A stretch of 64,000 bases of DNA from Leptolyngbya sp. Heron Island J (GCF_000482245.1 NZ_AWNH01000059.1:1-64000), one strand, 5' to 3'; positions 23,339 through 32,918 are shown, counted from the stretch's first letter. Program-made: numbers and translations. Notes: generated by a model not told the origin, from the sequence alone.

Positions 23339-24013
23339 TCAAGATTGATGTCTTTCAAAGGCTCGCGACTTAAAAACATTCCATCCTGTTTTCACCAACG
23401 CATAAATGACCAAGAGTGAACTTAGTAGATAGACCCTGTAATAGAACGAAACATTTTGATTGTAGGGCAAACTCCTGTTAAGAGCCTCAAGCCTGATTAG
23501 AATTAAGTTGATCGAGAACAAAACAATAAAAGAGGGAAAAAGTAATGTCAAACTTCCCAATATCTGCTCGAAAAAACTTTGTTTCGGGTCAATTAATAAA
23601 GGAGCAATAAGGGTAACATCTACTGGATTTTCAAGCTTTCTTGCCTGTTGAGTAATTGCTTGACGCAAACGCATTAATCCTTGCAACTGGGCAGACACTA
23701 CCATAACGCCACAAGCCGCACCTGCCGGGAAGAAAGCCACTACCTCAGCTGTTGATACAGGTATATTTCCCCAGCTGGTTGTCATATCCGAAACGCGTTC
23801 CTCCAGACCAGATTGGTAAAGTTCAGGACAGTCCAACTCATTCGGACAAGATTCTTGGTTGCCAATCAGTGTTATGTATGGAAAAAAGATCAAGAAAAAG
23901 AAGACGACAGTTCCTGCTAGAAGTATGGTTAGGGACAATCGAAATCGCTTCAGTTTTTCCTCATAAAGTGCTAGAAGCCGATCTAGATAAAGAGTTACTT
24001 CATTACCACTCAT
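23339..24013 (-). CDS. hypothetical membrane protein
   Basis: This 224-residue protein has three clear hydrophobic helices: about 24-48 (LTILLAGTVVFFFLIFFPYI), about 152-176 (LGSLTLLFPSFIVLFSINLI) and about 195-212 (YLLSSLLVIYALVKTGW). A weaker one lies around 85-108. A pair of Cys (ESCPNELDCPEL) sits in the segment after the first helix, probably outside the cytoplasm, where a disulfide could form. I recognise no family. It is not tightly linked to its neighbours. Confidence 0.6.
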   Translation of the reverse strand: MSGNEVTLYLDRLLALYEEKLKRFRLSLTILLAGTVVFFFLIFFPYITLIGNQESCPNELDCPELYQSGLEERVSDMTTSWGNIPVSTAEVVAFFPAGAACGVMVVSAQLQGLMRLRQAITQQARKLENPVDVTLIAPLLIDPKQSFFEQILGSLTLLFPSFIVLFSINLILIRLEALNRSLPYNQNVSFYYRVYLLSSLLVIYALVKTGWNVFKSRAFERHQS

Positions 24014-24144
24014 ACTATTCGCCCTGATCGCTCGCTGATTCTAATGTTGCCCTATCCACTGAGTAGAAACAAGAAAATTTGCTGGAATCATAGGTTAGCG
24101 GCCATTGAACCTTAGCTGGACCAACCTTTGCACCTATGTATTTT

Positions 24145-25374
24145 CTATAAGTCCGCACTTAGCAAAGATAGAGCACCACGATAAAGACTGGAAAACTTAA
24201 GTTCGTCGATACCGTCGGGGTTATTCCAGGTAGCAGCAATACAGTAGTGATGACCATCGGCGTCGGTTAGGTCGGTGGTGAAATTCTCGACGCCGGGCTC
24301 TGAGCCGCCTTTAAAGGCAATCCGCTGCCAGTTTTCAGGCCTGGCCAGACCAGGGTTAACTTGCATAGGAGGCAGGTCAGCGACGGTTGCGATCGCATCA
24401 CACAGCTCTTGCCCACTCATAAACCACTCAATATCCAACGCTAGTGGTCCATTGTTAAAAATATTGACACCAGGCAGGGGTACATCCGTCATCGCTGTTA
24501 ACAAATTACGTCGTTCGCGCTCATTGGCCTGACGATAGCGGTTGAGCAACTGTTGGTTTTGTGGATCTTTGAGAATAAAGAACTCTCGCGTCGACAGAAA
24601 AGGTCGATTGTGTTGGGTCAGAGCTTCAACATTCTCGCGACCTACCAAGGCTAGCAGGTGATCGGTGGCCGTATTATCACTTTCTGAAATCATCAGGGTG
24701 GCCAAACTTTGCAGCGTTAGCGGTGTATCCGTTGGCCAGTCCTGTAGACGACCGCTGGGCAAACTCCGATAGACATCCTGCAGCCGCAAAATCTCTTCCC
24801 AGCTGTGTTGCCCGGCATCAATTTGCTGTTGCAGCGCTTGCAAAATCAGCAGCTTAAACGTCGAGCCTACCGCCAGGGGCTGGTCTACGTTTACATTGGC
24901 GAGGGCAATATCATCTTTCAAGATGAGTAAACTGGCCTCACCTGGCAGGGCTGTAAATTCTGTTTGTAAACTGTCTAAATCGAGCGCAGCTATTTGAGGG
25001 GGTTCAAACAACAGTCCAGTAATTTGTCCGAATGTGTTGAGCACAATCCGTGTGGGTACAGTCCCCTGCTCAAATATCAGCAGATACTGATCCCCCGAGG
25101 CTTCTACACTTTGATACTCACCCAAGATCGCAGTAATCTCTTGCAAAATCTGTTCAATTTGCGCCAGTGAAACCTGGGCTAAAAAGCTATCGGCAAACCA
25201 GCTGGCCTGCACCTCAGGGGTCGTAAATAGTCGGGCAAGCGCCATTTCGGGGGAAATATTAGCCGCCAGGGCATAACCATAGGTCATAGTCGGGTTCGCC
25301 AGTTTTGCTATTGGTCTTGCTATTGGTGAAACCCAGACAATTAGACACAAACTGAGGGTGATAAGTAAACGCAT
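24145..25374 (-). CDS. class A beta-lactamase-related serine hydrolase
   Basis: This 409-residue protein has a signal peptide (about 1-24) and a domain of about 110 residues before the catalytic part. The active-site set of class A lactamases is complete: Ser-x-x-Lys in AVGSTFKLLILQ, Ser-Asp-Asn in MISESDNTATDHLLAL, and Lys-Gly-Gly in RIAFKGGSEPGVEN. It should act on beta-lactams or on peptidoglycan peptides in the periplasm. The N-terminal extra domain is reminiscent of the ORF12-type lactamases, in which a transport-protein-like domain precedes the hydrolase. It may therefore be a clavulanate-ORF12-like protein rather than a resistance enzyme. Confidence 0.8.
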   Translation of the reverse strand: MRLLITLSLCLIVWVSPIARPIAKLANPTMTYGYALAANISPEMALARLFTTPEVQASWFADSFLAQVSLAQIEQILQEITAILGEYQSVEASGDQYLLIFEQGTVPTRIVLNTFGQITGLLFEPPQIAALDLDSLQTEFTALPGEASLLILKDDIALANVNVDQPLAVGSTFKLLILQALQQQIDAGQHSWEEILRLQDVYRSLPSGRLQDWPTDTPLTLQSLATLMISESDNTATDHLLALVGRENVEALTQHNRPFLSTREFFILKDPQNQQLLNRYRQANERERRNLLTAMTDVPLPGVNIFNNGPLALDIEWFMSGQELCDAIATVADLPPMQVNPGLARPENWQRIAFKGGSEPGVENFTTDLTDADGHHYCIAATWNNPDGIDELKFSSLYRGALSLLSADL

Positions 25375-25406
25375 AGGATAGAAAAGCCAAGGGATACTCG
25401 ATTTAA

Positions 25407-25497
25407 GCCGTTGCTAATTTAGAGAATGAACCGATCGCAAAGCAGTGCAATAAACCTAGACTTTACAGATGCAATCATACCGGGGATCAGCAACACC
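25407..25497 (+). repeat. 90-bp hairpin repeat, copy 1
   Basis: It begins GCCGTTGCTAATTTAGAG and ends GGGGATCAGCAACACC. The two ends are inverted complements of each other. Inner AATGA pairs with TCAT. Confidence 0.75.
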
Positions 25498-25727
25498 AAT
25501 TTATCAATACTATCGTTGCTGCGGGACAGTATAAATCGGTTTAAGCCAGTGGCCGTTAGCCCATGCTTGATGTCAGAGGGCTAGGCGATCGCACCCGTAA
25601 TCGAATACTGTCCCAGGCTGCCTCTGAAAACACATCAGATCATATGCCCCCTTTCCCTAATTCTGGGGCAGCCCAGACTCAGCCCCTCCAGAATTGAAGG
25701 GTTGGCGGACGGATATCTAAAAGTTAA

Positions 25728-25819
25728 GCCGCCGCTAGTTTAGAGGATGAACCGGCCTGAAACAGGCGTAATTAACCCAAAATTTTGCAAAGATAGTCAT
25801 AGGTCGGAGTAGCACCACC
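25728..25819 (+). repeat. 90-bp hairpin repeat, copy 2 (diverged)
   Basis: It begins GCCGCCGCTAGTTTAGAGG and ends GGAGTAGCACCACC. The first 25 bases match the family well; the right end has changed, so the outer stem is weakened. Confidence 0.6.
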
Positions 25820-26138
25820 AAAGTTCAAAGGTTAAACTGATGCGTAAGCCCCAAAACAGATCGTTCATTTTCAGCCTGGTTTCGCACTTTTAATACCGAC
25901 ATGACCGTAGAATCATGAAAAAATTCTCATTTAAAAGTCATAGCGTAAACGTTAAGGTCTTCCTAGAAAAAAGACTTTAAACCTTCACCGCAAGAGATTT
26001 TTAAAACGCTTCTGCCAGGGCAAAACCCAAATAAATTAGGATATTTGGCCATTCTTATTTTCCATTTTTCTCATCATTAAATCCGGCATTTATTAAAGAC
26101 GGCATAAACTTAATTACTGAGTCAAGTTTATATTTTTT

Positions 26139-26228
26139 GCCGTTGCTGATTTAGAGGGTGTACCGATCTGGAGCAATGCCATTCATCTGTATCTTGTAGA
26201 TGAAATCATCCTGAGGATCAGCAAAGCC
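26139..26228 (+). repeat. 90-bp hairpin repeat, copy 3
   Basis: It begins GCCGTTGCTGATTTAGAGG and ends GAGGATCAGCAAAGCC. GCTGAT pairs with ATCAGC, then AGGGTG/ATCATCC form a second, weaker stem. It lies upstream of the large histidine kinase gene. Confidence 0.75.
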
Positions 26229-26366
26229 ATTTTTTACAGTAGCCATATCCGTACCATTACTGCAGCTACTAAATATATTGCTTACAAGGAAACTGTCATT
26301 TTCAGCTTCATTGCCAGATGAGTTGAGCGTTAACACAGATCAACCACGCTAGTATTTTTTTGTAAT

Positions 26367-28847
26367 ATGTCCTCCGTTATCCTTAACCTCAAATCTGCTA
26401 TCACGCGCAACCCGATGGTCGTCACGCCACAAACAACCATCAGGGAGGCGATGGCTCACATGGAGAACAGTCATGAACCCTGTCTGGTTCCCCAGGAGAA
26501 ACTGAAGACCTATCGAATTGATTTTGTTATACGAGAATGTCACAACGAATTGAGATCGCGATATTTAGTCGTAATGGAGGACCAGAAAATCCTTGGACTC
26601 CTGACCACTCAAGACCTGCTCTCTTGCCGCTGGCAAACCAAAAATCTAGCTAACTCAACCGTTGCTCAGTGCCTGACGCAGACCTTTGCAACCCTCAGCG
26701 AATCAGCATTGACGGAACTCTACACACCCCTGAATTTATTACGGCAGCATCGGATGCGCCCAGTTGTAATTGTAGATGAGCACAATCAGCTGGCGGGTTT
26801 GCTGACCTATGAAGAAGTCCATGCCATCGCCTTAGCCAGCCAAGTGCAGCCTGCGACAGGTACTCCACCCCCGCCGACATCGTCTGAGGCTCGCCCTAAA
26901 ACACAGCAACCCAAGCTTTTGAGCAGCTCAATGCAGAGAGAGCAATTGATGCACAAAATTATCGCTCAGGTGCATTCATCACTGGATGTGCAAACAGTTT
27001 TGGATACAACCGTGACCGAACTACGCCCAGTATTGGGATGCGATCGCGTCATTGTCTATCGACTCCGATCAGATCTAACCGGTAAAGTGATTGCCGAATC
27101 GATTGATGACCCATCACGATCGGTACTACACAACGAAGTCCACGATCCTTGTGTGACCCCCGAATGGCTTGCCCCCTACCGCCAAGGCCAGGTTCGCATT
27201 GTAGATGACATCTACGAAACAGAAATGACAGTGTGCCACCAGGAAATGCTGTCTGGTTTTGACATTCGCTCGAAGATGATGGTCCCCATTATCGTTGAAG
27301 GTGAAATTTGGGGCCTCATTCTAACCAGTGAACAGGATGCACCTCGACAATGGCAGCCCGAAGAAATTGAATTAGTGCGTCAGTTAGGAGTACAGGTGGC
27401 CATTGCCGTGCAACAGGCTCAAGCCCACGAACGTGCCCAGTCAGAACTGCATGAACGTCGCAAGGCTGAGCAACAACTTCAGAAATTACTGGACGTTACC
27501 GCGACTAAAACAGGCGCTGATTTTTTTCCTATCTCTATTGTACAGCTCACAGAATCCCTGGGGGTTGCCCATGCCATTCTAACCGAGCGCCATGGTGATA
27601 CACTACACACATTGGCATTTGTTATCGATCAGGTGCTACAGCCCACCTATGAATATCCAATTGCGGGCACACCTTGTGAACAAGTTCTACAAACGGGTGC
27701 ATTTCACTGTCAACAGTCTGCCCAGGAGTTATTTCCTAGAGATTTAGATTTAGTCAATTTGGGAGTGAAGAGCTATCTTGGCTTTGCCATGCAAGATTCT
27801 CAAGGGGAGGTTGTCGGCCATCTTTGTGTTTTGGACCGCAAACCACTAGACCATTCAGAACGGGCAGAAAAGCTTATCCGCTCTTTTGCAGCCCGTGCCA
27901 CAGCTGAACTAGAACGTCAAAAAGCAATCGATGCCCTCGAAGTCCTTAACCAAGAACTGGAAGCTAAAGTCGCGGCTCGCACAGCTGATCTCCAAGCCTC
28001 TTATCAACAGCTCAAAGATACGCAATTACAACTGATTCAATCGGAGAAGATGTCTAGCCTCGGCCAGCTTGTCGCCGGTATTGCCCATGAAATCAACAAT
28101 CCGGTTAACTTTATTTATGGAAATTTAAAGCCGTGTCTAGAGTATTTTGATGATCTGTCTACTTTGATTTTGCTCTACCAAAAACACTATCCAACACCCC
28201 ATGCAGAAATTTCAGACTTCATTGCAGCAGCCGATATTCAGTATACGCTTGCAGACTTTCCTAAGCTGATCAACTCGATGCAAACCGGCGCAACCCGCAT
28301 TCAATCGATTGTGCAATCATTGCGTACGTTTTCTTATGCTCAACAGGAAGGGCATAAAGCTAGCAACATCCATGACAGCATTGATAACACCTTAGTAATT
28401 TTGCAAAATCGCTTAAATGGTCGAGCAGGAACACCAGCAATTGAAGTTATCAAGAACTATGGCGATCTGCCGTTGATTGAATGCTATGGCGGTTTACTCA
28501 ACCAAGTATTTATGAACTTGTTAGTCAATGGAATTGATGCCATTGAACAACAGCAAACAACATCTCCTGACCATCAGGGTTGTCTAACCATCACCACAAC
28601 AGTCGTGTCATCCAAGAAAATTGCGATCGCAATTCAAGACAATGGCATAGGCATGTCACCCGAAATCCAAGATAAGATCTTTAACCCATTCTTTACCACC
28701 AAGCCCGTGGGTATCGGCACTGGCATGGGGCTATCCATTAGCTACAAGATTGTAACCGGCGACCACCAGGGACAATTTTATTGTTCTTCGGTTGTGGGTG
28801 CAGGCACCGAATTTATCGTTCAATTACCCATCAAAATAACAGGCTAA
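26367..28847 (+). CDS. CBS-CBS-GAF-GAF histidine kinase, possible cyanobacteriochrome
   Basis: This 826-residue soluble kinase has a CBS pair (about 1-155) and a first GAF domain (about 190-350). A second GAF (about 370-535), a coiled coil, the HisKA helix [15 protein letters not shown] (phosphoacceptor His574) and HATPase_c follow; the last shows [18 protein letters not shown], and [18 protein letters not shown]. The first GAF has Asp260-Pro-Cys262-Val and Cys290-His291. The two Cys are 28 residues apart, the spacing of the two bilin-binding Cys in DXCF-type cyanobacteriochromes. The Phe of DXCF is Val here. The domain may therefore sense light through a bilin, or it may be an ordinary GAF that kept these residues. 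No response regulator gene is adjacent. Confidence 0.88.
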   Translation: MSSVILNLKSAITRNPMVVTPQTTIREAMAHMENSHEPCLVPQEKLKTYRIDFVIRECHNELRSRYLVVMEDQKILGLLTTQDLLSCRWQTKNLANSTVAQCLTQTFATLSESALTELYTPLNLLRQHRMRPVVIVDEHNQLAGLLTYEEVHAIALASQVQPATGTPPPPTSSEARPKTQQPKLLSSSMQREQLMHKIIAQVHSSLDVQTVLDTTVTELRPVLGCDRVIVYRLRSDLTGKVIAESIDDPSRSVLHNEVHDPCVTPEWLAPYRQGQVRIVDDIYETEMTVCHQEMLSGFDIRSKMMVPIIVEGEIWGLILTSEQDAPRQWQPEEIELVRQLGVQVAIAVQQAQAHERAQSELHERRKAEQQLQKLLDVTATKTGADFFPISIVQLTESLGVAHAILTERHGDTLHTLAFVIDQVLQPTYEYPIAGTPCEQVLQTGAFHCQQSAQELFPRDLDLVNLGVKSYLGFAMQDSQGEVVGHLCVLDRKPLDHSERAEKLIRSFAARATAELERQKAIDALEVLNQELEAKVAARTADLQASYQQLKDTQLQLIQSEKMSSLGQLVAGIAHEINNPVNFIYGNLKPCLEYFDDLSTLILLYQKHYPTPHAEISDFIAAADIQYTLADFPKLINSMQTGATRIQSIVQSLRTFSYAQQEGHKASNIHDSIDNTLVILQNRLNGRAGTPAIEVIKNYGDLPLIECYGGLLNQVFMNLLVNGIDAIEQQQTTSPDHQGCLTITTTVVSSKKIAIAIQDNGIGMSPEIQDKIFNPFFTTKPVGIGTGMGLSISYKIVTGDHQGQFYCSSVVGAGTEFIVQLPIKITG

Positions 28848-28876
28848 TCCGTTAATGCCACTGAAATGCCACTAAT

Positions 28877-30493
28877 TTAATATGCTCCCTGATTCTGAAA
28901 ATTCAACTGCTCAAATCCACTTTTTAGAACCAGCTTTGTATCCATTGAACCCACTTCAATATCTTCTTTTAGCAGTTCCACCAAACAACGCTGCCGTAAT
29001 AACCGCTGAATCCTGAGATGTTTGCCAGGCTTAACTTTTGTTCGAGTATAAATCAAACAAATCTCTTCAGAAAACGTTTCCACCCCTTCAATATGCGTGG
29101 GCTCTAAAATATCATCTTCTTGTTCACAGAGCTCTGCCCCCACCCGTTCAATAATCTCAAATGCCTTTTCTGGGTCTACCTCGTAGGTAATAGACACCTC
29201 AACAGCGGCATCAATGGGATGTTTGGAGTAGTTAACAATAGAACCAATATCCCCGTTTCTTAGAATCTGCACTTGACCATCAGGGTGCAAAATTCGGGTT
29301 GTGCGCAGTTCAATCGATTGCACCGTTCCCTGAGCTGTCTCCGTTTCAATAAAATCACCGACTAAATAATAATCTTCAAACAAGATAAAAAAGCCACTGA
29401 CTACATCCTTAACCAGGTTTTGAGCCCCCAAGCCAACGGTTAAACCGACAATGCCAGCACCTGCCAGAATCGGGCCTGGATCAATATTGAGTGCTTTTAA
29501 TAAAAACAATACTGTCCCAAAATAAATGACATATCTCAGTAAGCTCACCACCAATGGTGTAATCGTTACCCGTCGCTGATAAACCGCAGCCGATGTCTCC
29601 TCTGTGGACAACAATACCTCCGAGACCACCAATTGCATCACATTGGTCGCCAATCGTCCAAAAAAAACAAGCGCAATCACATTGACGGCCATCACGCCAT
29701 AGTCAGCTAAGTTGGCAAGCAAGGTAATCTGACCCACCACCAACATCGCCACATAGACCCAAACCACACATTCTAAACAGCGCTTTAGAAACGGAATTAG
29801 ATGCTGTAATCGATCGTAAAATCGCAACAGATTATTTGGGTTAGAATATTTTTGGCTCAGGGCATCCAGGGTATCAACAACGACGCTGACAGACCGAAAA
29901 ACAATAATTCCAATAGAAATAATCAGATAAATACGCCAGGTAGCATATAAATAAGGCGACAGCTGCTCTGGTAACTGCAAAAAACGAGCACACCAAATCA
30001 AGGCTAGTAGCCATATCCCCACACTTAAGACACTACTTAAAATCTGAAACAGATGGTCAATGCTGTCGTCGTTGGCCGTAATTTGCTCTATCTGTTTGAC
30101 ATAACGGCTGGTCTGCACCAACCAACGTTTGAGCGGGCGCTGGGCGATACCTGCTAGGACCAGCAAACAAATACTTTTAGCAACCCCGGCTGCTACTCCT
30201 AACCAAACCTCCTGAGGCGTATTTTGGATTAACGATAGGGTATATGCATCGGGGCTTTCCCCCTGTAATACTATCCAGCCATTAAAGCCAGCTGCCAATA
30301 AAAACAGTAAAAAGCCGGTAATCAGGACAATACCAAATATATTCTGCCGCAGGGTTTGTAAGCCAGTATCATCTAGCTGCAGTGGAGAAGCTTGCAATAC
30401 CCAGCGAGAACCCCAATTAAAGGAAAAGTATAAAAAACAACAAAGAATTATTATTAGGGTTAGCTCGACGGTAAATAGCACTAACGCAGCCAT
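28877..30493 (-). CDS. MscS-family mechanosensitive channel
   Basis: This 538-residue protein has at least eight hydrophobic segments over the first ~320 residues. The MscS core follows: the pore helix region GPILAGAGIVGLTVGLGAQN, then LVKDVVSGFFILFEDYYLVGDFIE, and the beta domain ending TRILHPDGQVQILRNGDIG. A C-terminal cytoplasmic alpha/beta domain makes up the last ~120 residues. It would open under membrane tension to release solutes after osmotic downshock. The extra N-terminal helices make it a larger member of the family (small MscS has three helices). Two copies of the 90-bp hairpin repeat lie just upstream. Confidence 0.9.
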   Translation of the reverse strand: MAALVLFTVELTLIIILCCFLYFSFNWGSRWVLQASPLQLDDTGLQTLRQNIFGIVLITGFLLFLLAAGFNGWIVLQGESPDAYTLSLIQNTPQEVWLGVAAGVAKSICLLVLAGIAQRPLKRWLVQTSRYVKQIEQITANDDSIDHLFQILSSVLSVGIWLLALIWCARFLQLPEQLSPYLYATWRIYLIISIGIIVFRSVSVVVDTLDALSQKYSNPNNLLRFYDRLQHLIPFLKRCLECVVWVYVAMLVVGQITLLANLADYGVMAVNVIALVFFGRLATNVMQLVVSEVLLSTEETSAAVYQRRVTITPLVVSLLRYVIYFGTVLFLLKALNIDPGPILAGAGIVGLTVGLGAQNLVKDVVSGFFILFEDYYLVGDFIETETAQGTVQSIELRTTRILHPDGQVQILRNGDIGSIVNYSKHPIDAAVEVSITYEVDPEKAFEIIERVGAELCEQEDDILEPTHIEGVETFSEEICLIYTRTKVKPGKHLRIQRLLRQRCLVELLKEDIEVGSMDTKLVLKSGFEQLNFQNQGAY

Positions 30494-30619
30494 AATTTAG
30501 CGGCCTCTCAAACAGACAAGCGGACAGGTAGGGCATGCTCTCTGCCTCGGCATCGGGCAGCACTATACGCACCATACAGAACTTGCTAATCAAGTGGCAA
30601 TTGGAAGCAAAACTCTTTA

Positions 30620-30709
30620 GCCGTTGCTAATGTAGGGGATGCAACGATCTGGAGAAATGCCATTCCTCTGTATCTTGTAAATGCAATCATCCCAAGGATC
30701 AGCAACGCC
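30620..30709 (+). repeat. 90-bp hairpin repeat, copy 4
   Basis: It begins GCCGTTGCTAATGTAGGGG and ends AAGGATCAGCAACGCC. The outer arms are inverted complements and GGATG pairs with CATCC. Its middle is nearly identical to copy 3 (CTGTATCTTGTA). Confidence 0.8.
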
Positions 30710-30724
30710 ACTCTTTATTTATTT

Positions 30725-30815
30725 ACCGTTGCTAATTTAGAGGTTGAATCGAGTTAGAAGGAATGCAACTAGCTCAGGCTTTACAGCTGGAATCGTACTG
30801 AGGATTAACAAAGCC
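30725..30815 (+). repeat. 90-bp hairpin repeat, copy 5
   Basis: It begins ACCGTTGCTAATTTAGAGG and ends GAGGATTAACAAAGCC. It lies only 15 bp after copy 4 and in the same direction. Confidence 0.7.
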
Positions 30816-30840
30816 TTCTATTATTATTTGCTTGAGAGTT

Positions 30841-30882
30841 GGGGTGAGTGATTAATACTCTGCTTAGGAGCTGACTCACCCC
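30841..30882 (-). terminator. inverted repeat, possible terminator of the fasciclin gene
   Basis: The arms GGGGTGAGT (30841-30849) and ACTCACCCC (30874-30882) pair perfectly around a 24-base loop, 29 bp beyond the fasciclin stop. There is no T run, so intrinsic termination is uncertain. Confidence 0.45.
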
Positions 30883-30911
30883 ATGCACTAGTCTAAGACA
30901 CGATCTTCAAC

Positions 30912-31424
30912 TTACTGAGGAGGCAGAATTACCGTATCAACAACATGAATAATGCCATTGCTAGCTTCAATATCAGCAGTGACCACATTCGAGCTATTGA
31001 CCGTGACTCCAGACCCTACAGCAATCTCTAGAGGAATGCCAGCAACAGAATCTACGCTACCTGAGGAAAGATCGGTGGAGCGCACGCTACCGGGTACAAC
31101 GTGATAGGTCAAAATTGTGGCCAACAGTTCACGATTTTCTGGCTGATACAGGCTTTCGATCGTGCCCTGGGGCAAACGGCCAAAGGCATCGTCTGTTGGG
31201 GCAAAAACTGTAAACTCAGTTTCGCCGTTTAATACACCCACTAGCTTGGCATGCTTCAACAAAGCTGTTAACACGTCAAATGAATCATTGGTAGATGCAA
31301 TACTAACGATAGTATTACCAGTATGGCCGTCTTTAGCCTGTAGCGATGCCGACTCCTTAGCTTCAACCGGAGACGCAGCAAACAGTGTAGCTAGGAGGCC
31401 GCCCAATAAGAGTAACTTTTTCAT
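30912..31424 (-). CDS. secreted fasciclin-domain protein
   Basis: This 170-residue protein has a signal peptide (MKKLLLLGGLLATLFAASPVEA) and one fasciclin (FAS1) domain. The domain shows NDSFDVLTALLKHAKLVGVL, the H1 motif TEFTVFAPTDDAFGRLP, and the H2-like end GIIHVVDTVILPP. FAS1 proteins are exported and often mediate adhesion or matrix contacts. I choose the start at 31424 because the longer frame (to 31478) would put 18 polar residues before the signal peptide. It stands alone and diverges from the phn operon. Confidence 0.88.
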   Translation of the reverse strand: MKKLLLLGGLLATLFAASPVEAKESASLQAKDGHTGNTIVSIASTNDSFDVLTALLKHAKLVGVLNGETEFTVFAPTDDAFGRLPQGTIESLYQPENRELLATILTYHVVPGSVRSTDLSSGSVDSVAGIPLEIAVGSGVTVNSSNVVTADIEASNGIIHVVDTVILPPQ

Positions 31425-31510
31425 AAACCAATATCTTCCTAACAGGTGTTCATTTAGAGGTACGGCACCCAGCCACAATCGGATTGCTTTAATTTAGAAA
31501 TCGAAAAATT

Positions 31511-31615
31511 ACCGCTGCTGCTTTGAGGCTGAACTGCTCTAGAAGCAGTGCTCTAGAAGCAGTGCAAGTTAGTCCAGAGCTTACAGATGAAATCATGCCG
31601 AGGCTCAGCAACGCT
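31511..31615 (+). repeat. 90-bp hairpin repeat, copy 6 (with internal duplication)
   Basis: It begins ACCGCTGCTGCTTTGAGGC and ends GAGGCTCAGCAACGCTC. A 14-bp unit, CTCTAGAAGCAGTG, is repeated twice in tandem inside, which explains the extra length. Confidence 0.7.
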
Positions 31616-31837
31616 CAAAATTTGGCAGGTAGCGGTGACCGTAAGCTGCCCGGCTTTACCACGAAAATGAAACCGCTATAAGGAAAACCAAGCACCGCCA
31701 GCGACCTCACATATCATTAAGGCGACTCACTTACAGGCGACTCACTTAGATTTTCTATATCTGCTCAGTTGGTCTTGGCAAATCAGTTGCATTTTACACT
31801 CAAAAGAATAATAATTTGTCTAGACATCTACACAAAT

Positions 31838-31863
31838 TTAACAAGCGGTTAAGGCTTGATTAA
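31838..31863. promoter_or_regulatory. candidate Pho box before the C-P lyase operon
   Basis: Three TTAA cores lie exactly 11 bp apart (31838, 31849, 31860). On the minus strand the last two read CTTAATCA and CTTAACCG, close to the cyanobacterial Pho-box octamer (Py-TTAA-PyPy-T/A) with 3-bp spacers. The third is weaker. It ends only three bases before the phnG start, which is closer than usual, so either the promoter lies upstream of it or binding acts as a block. Confidence 0.5.
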
Positions 31864-31866
31864 GTC

Positions 31867-32319
31867 ATGGTAAAAGCAGCACAACAACCATCTAGAGCCG
31901 TCTGGATGTCAACCTTAGCTAAAGCACCGCTGCCCCTACTGGAACAGTGTTTTGCCACCCTCGATGATGTGCCTGAGTATGGATTTTTGCGATCGCCCGA
32001 AGTGGGCCTAGCCATGGTAAGAGCAAGAGCGGAAGGAACCGGACAGCCCTTTAATTTGGGCGAGATCACCCTGACCCGGTGTGTCGTGCAGCTGGGTGAA
32101 CTGACGGGTTTTGGCTACGTGGCGGGGCGTTCAAAACGTCATGCGGAGTTGGCGGCTCTGTGCGATGGGCTACTACAGCACCCTGATTGGCATACCCAGG
32201 TACAGATGCAGGTGATTACCCCGCTATACGCAGCCGCTCAGGCCAAGCGAGAACAAGACGCCGCTGAAGTCGAGTCCACCCGCGTGAACTTTTTTACGAT
32301 GTTGCGAGGGGAGAGCTAA
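31867..32319 (+). CDS. phnG: phosphonate C-P lyase system protein PhnG
   Basis: This 150-residue protein has the PhnG pattern: WMSTLAKAPLPLLEQCFATL, EVGLAMVRARAEGTGQPFNLGE, and TLTRCVVQL. PhnG is a core subunit of the PhnGHIJ complex, which attaches alkylphosphonate to ribose-triphosphate. It is the first gene of the operon; phnH follows after two bases. The candidate Pho box upstream suggests phosphate-starvation control. Confidence 0.93.
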   Translation: MVKAAQQPSRAVWMSTLAKAPLPLLEQCFATLDDVPEYGFLRSPEVGLAMVRARAEGTGQPFNLGEITLTRCVVQLGELTGFGYVAGRSKRHAELAALCDGLLQHPDWHTQVQMQVITPLYAAAQAKREQDAAEVESTRVNFFTMLRGES

Positions 32320-32321
32320 CT

Positions 32322-32918
32322 ATGGTTACCCAATTGACCGGATTTACTGATGCTGTTCACGATGCCCAGAAAACATTTCGAGCTCTGTTGGATGCCCTGG
32401 CGAGACCTGGTATGGTGAAAACAACGGTGGCGACAACACCCCCCACTGGTCTAGAACCCAGCTGTGCCGCTGCCTGTTTAACACTGTTAGATTTAGAAAC
32501 AAGAGTGTGGCTGCAGCCAGGTTTCTCCGAAGCGGTGCGGTCATGGCTGGTGTTTCACACTGGCTGTCGGTTTACCGATGTCCCGCGTGCAGCTGATTTT
32601 GCTGTGATTTGGCAGCTGGCGACCGCACCGGATTTGGCTGAATTCTCCTGGGGAACGGCTGAATATCCAGAGGCTTCTACCTCATTATTAATCCAATTGC
32701 CTGAGTTAACAGGCGGAGTTCCTGTAACGTTACAAGGTCCAGGAATTTTACAGAATATTGACGTCAGTTTGCCTCTACCCACAACAGTCTGGCAGCGTTG
32801 GCAGACAATGACAGCAGAGTACCCCCTGGGGCTCGACTGCTGGTATTTTGCTCAGAATCAGTTAATTGGACTCCCCCGCACGGCAAAACCGATAACAGAA
32901 TTGCCAGGGGCACTATGA
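32322..32918 (+). CDS. phnH: phosphonate C-P lyase system protein PhnH
   Basis: This 198-residue protein has typical PhnH segments: TFRALLDALARPGMV near the N-terminus, LTLLDLETRVWLQ, TSLLIQLPELTGGVPVTLQGPG and PLGLDCWYF. PhnH is part of the core C-P lyase complex with PhnG, PhnI and PhnJ. Its stop codon overlaps the start of the next gene (ATGA), so the acetyltransferase gene is translationally coupled to it. Confidence 0.93.
   Translation: MVTQLTGFTDAVHDAQKTFRALLDALARPGMVKTTVATTPPTGLEPSCAAACLTLLDLETRVWLQPGFSEAVRSWLVFHTGCRFTDVPRAADFAVIWQLATAPDLAEFSWGTAEYPEASTSLLIQLPELTGGVPVTLQGPGILQNIDVSLPLPTTVWQRWQTMTAEYPLGLDCWYFAQNQLIGLPRTAKPITELPGAL

Noticed and set aside
26151-26336. 61-residue minus-strand frame
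   Set aside because: Half of it is hairpin-repeat copy 3, so coding is unlikely.
32798-32914. Longer N-terminus of the phn-operon acetyltransferase
   Set aside because: It would overlap phnH by over 100 bases and adds no GNAT sequence. The ATG at 32915 with ATGA overlap is better.
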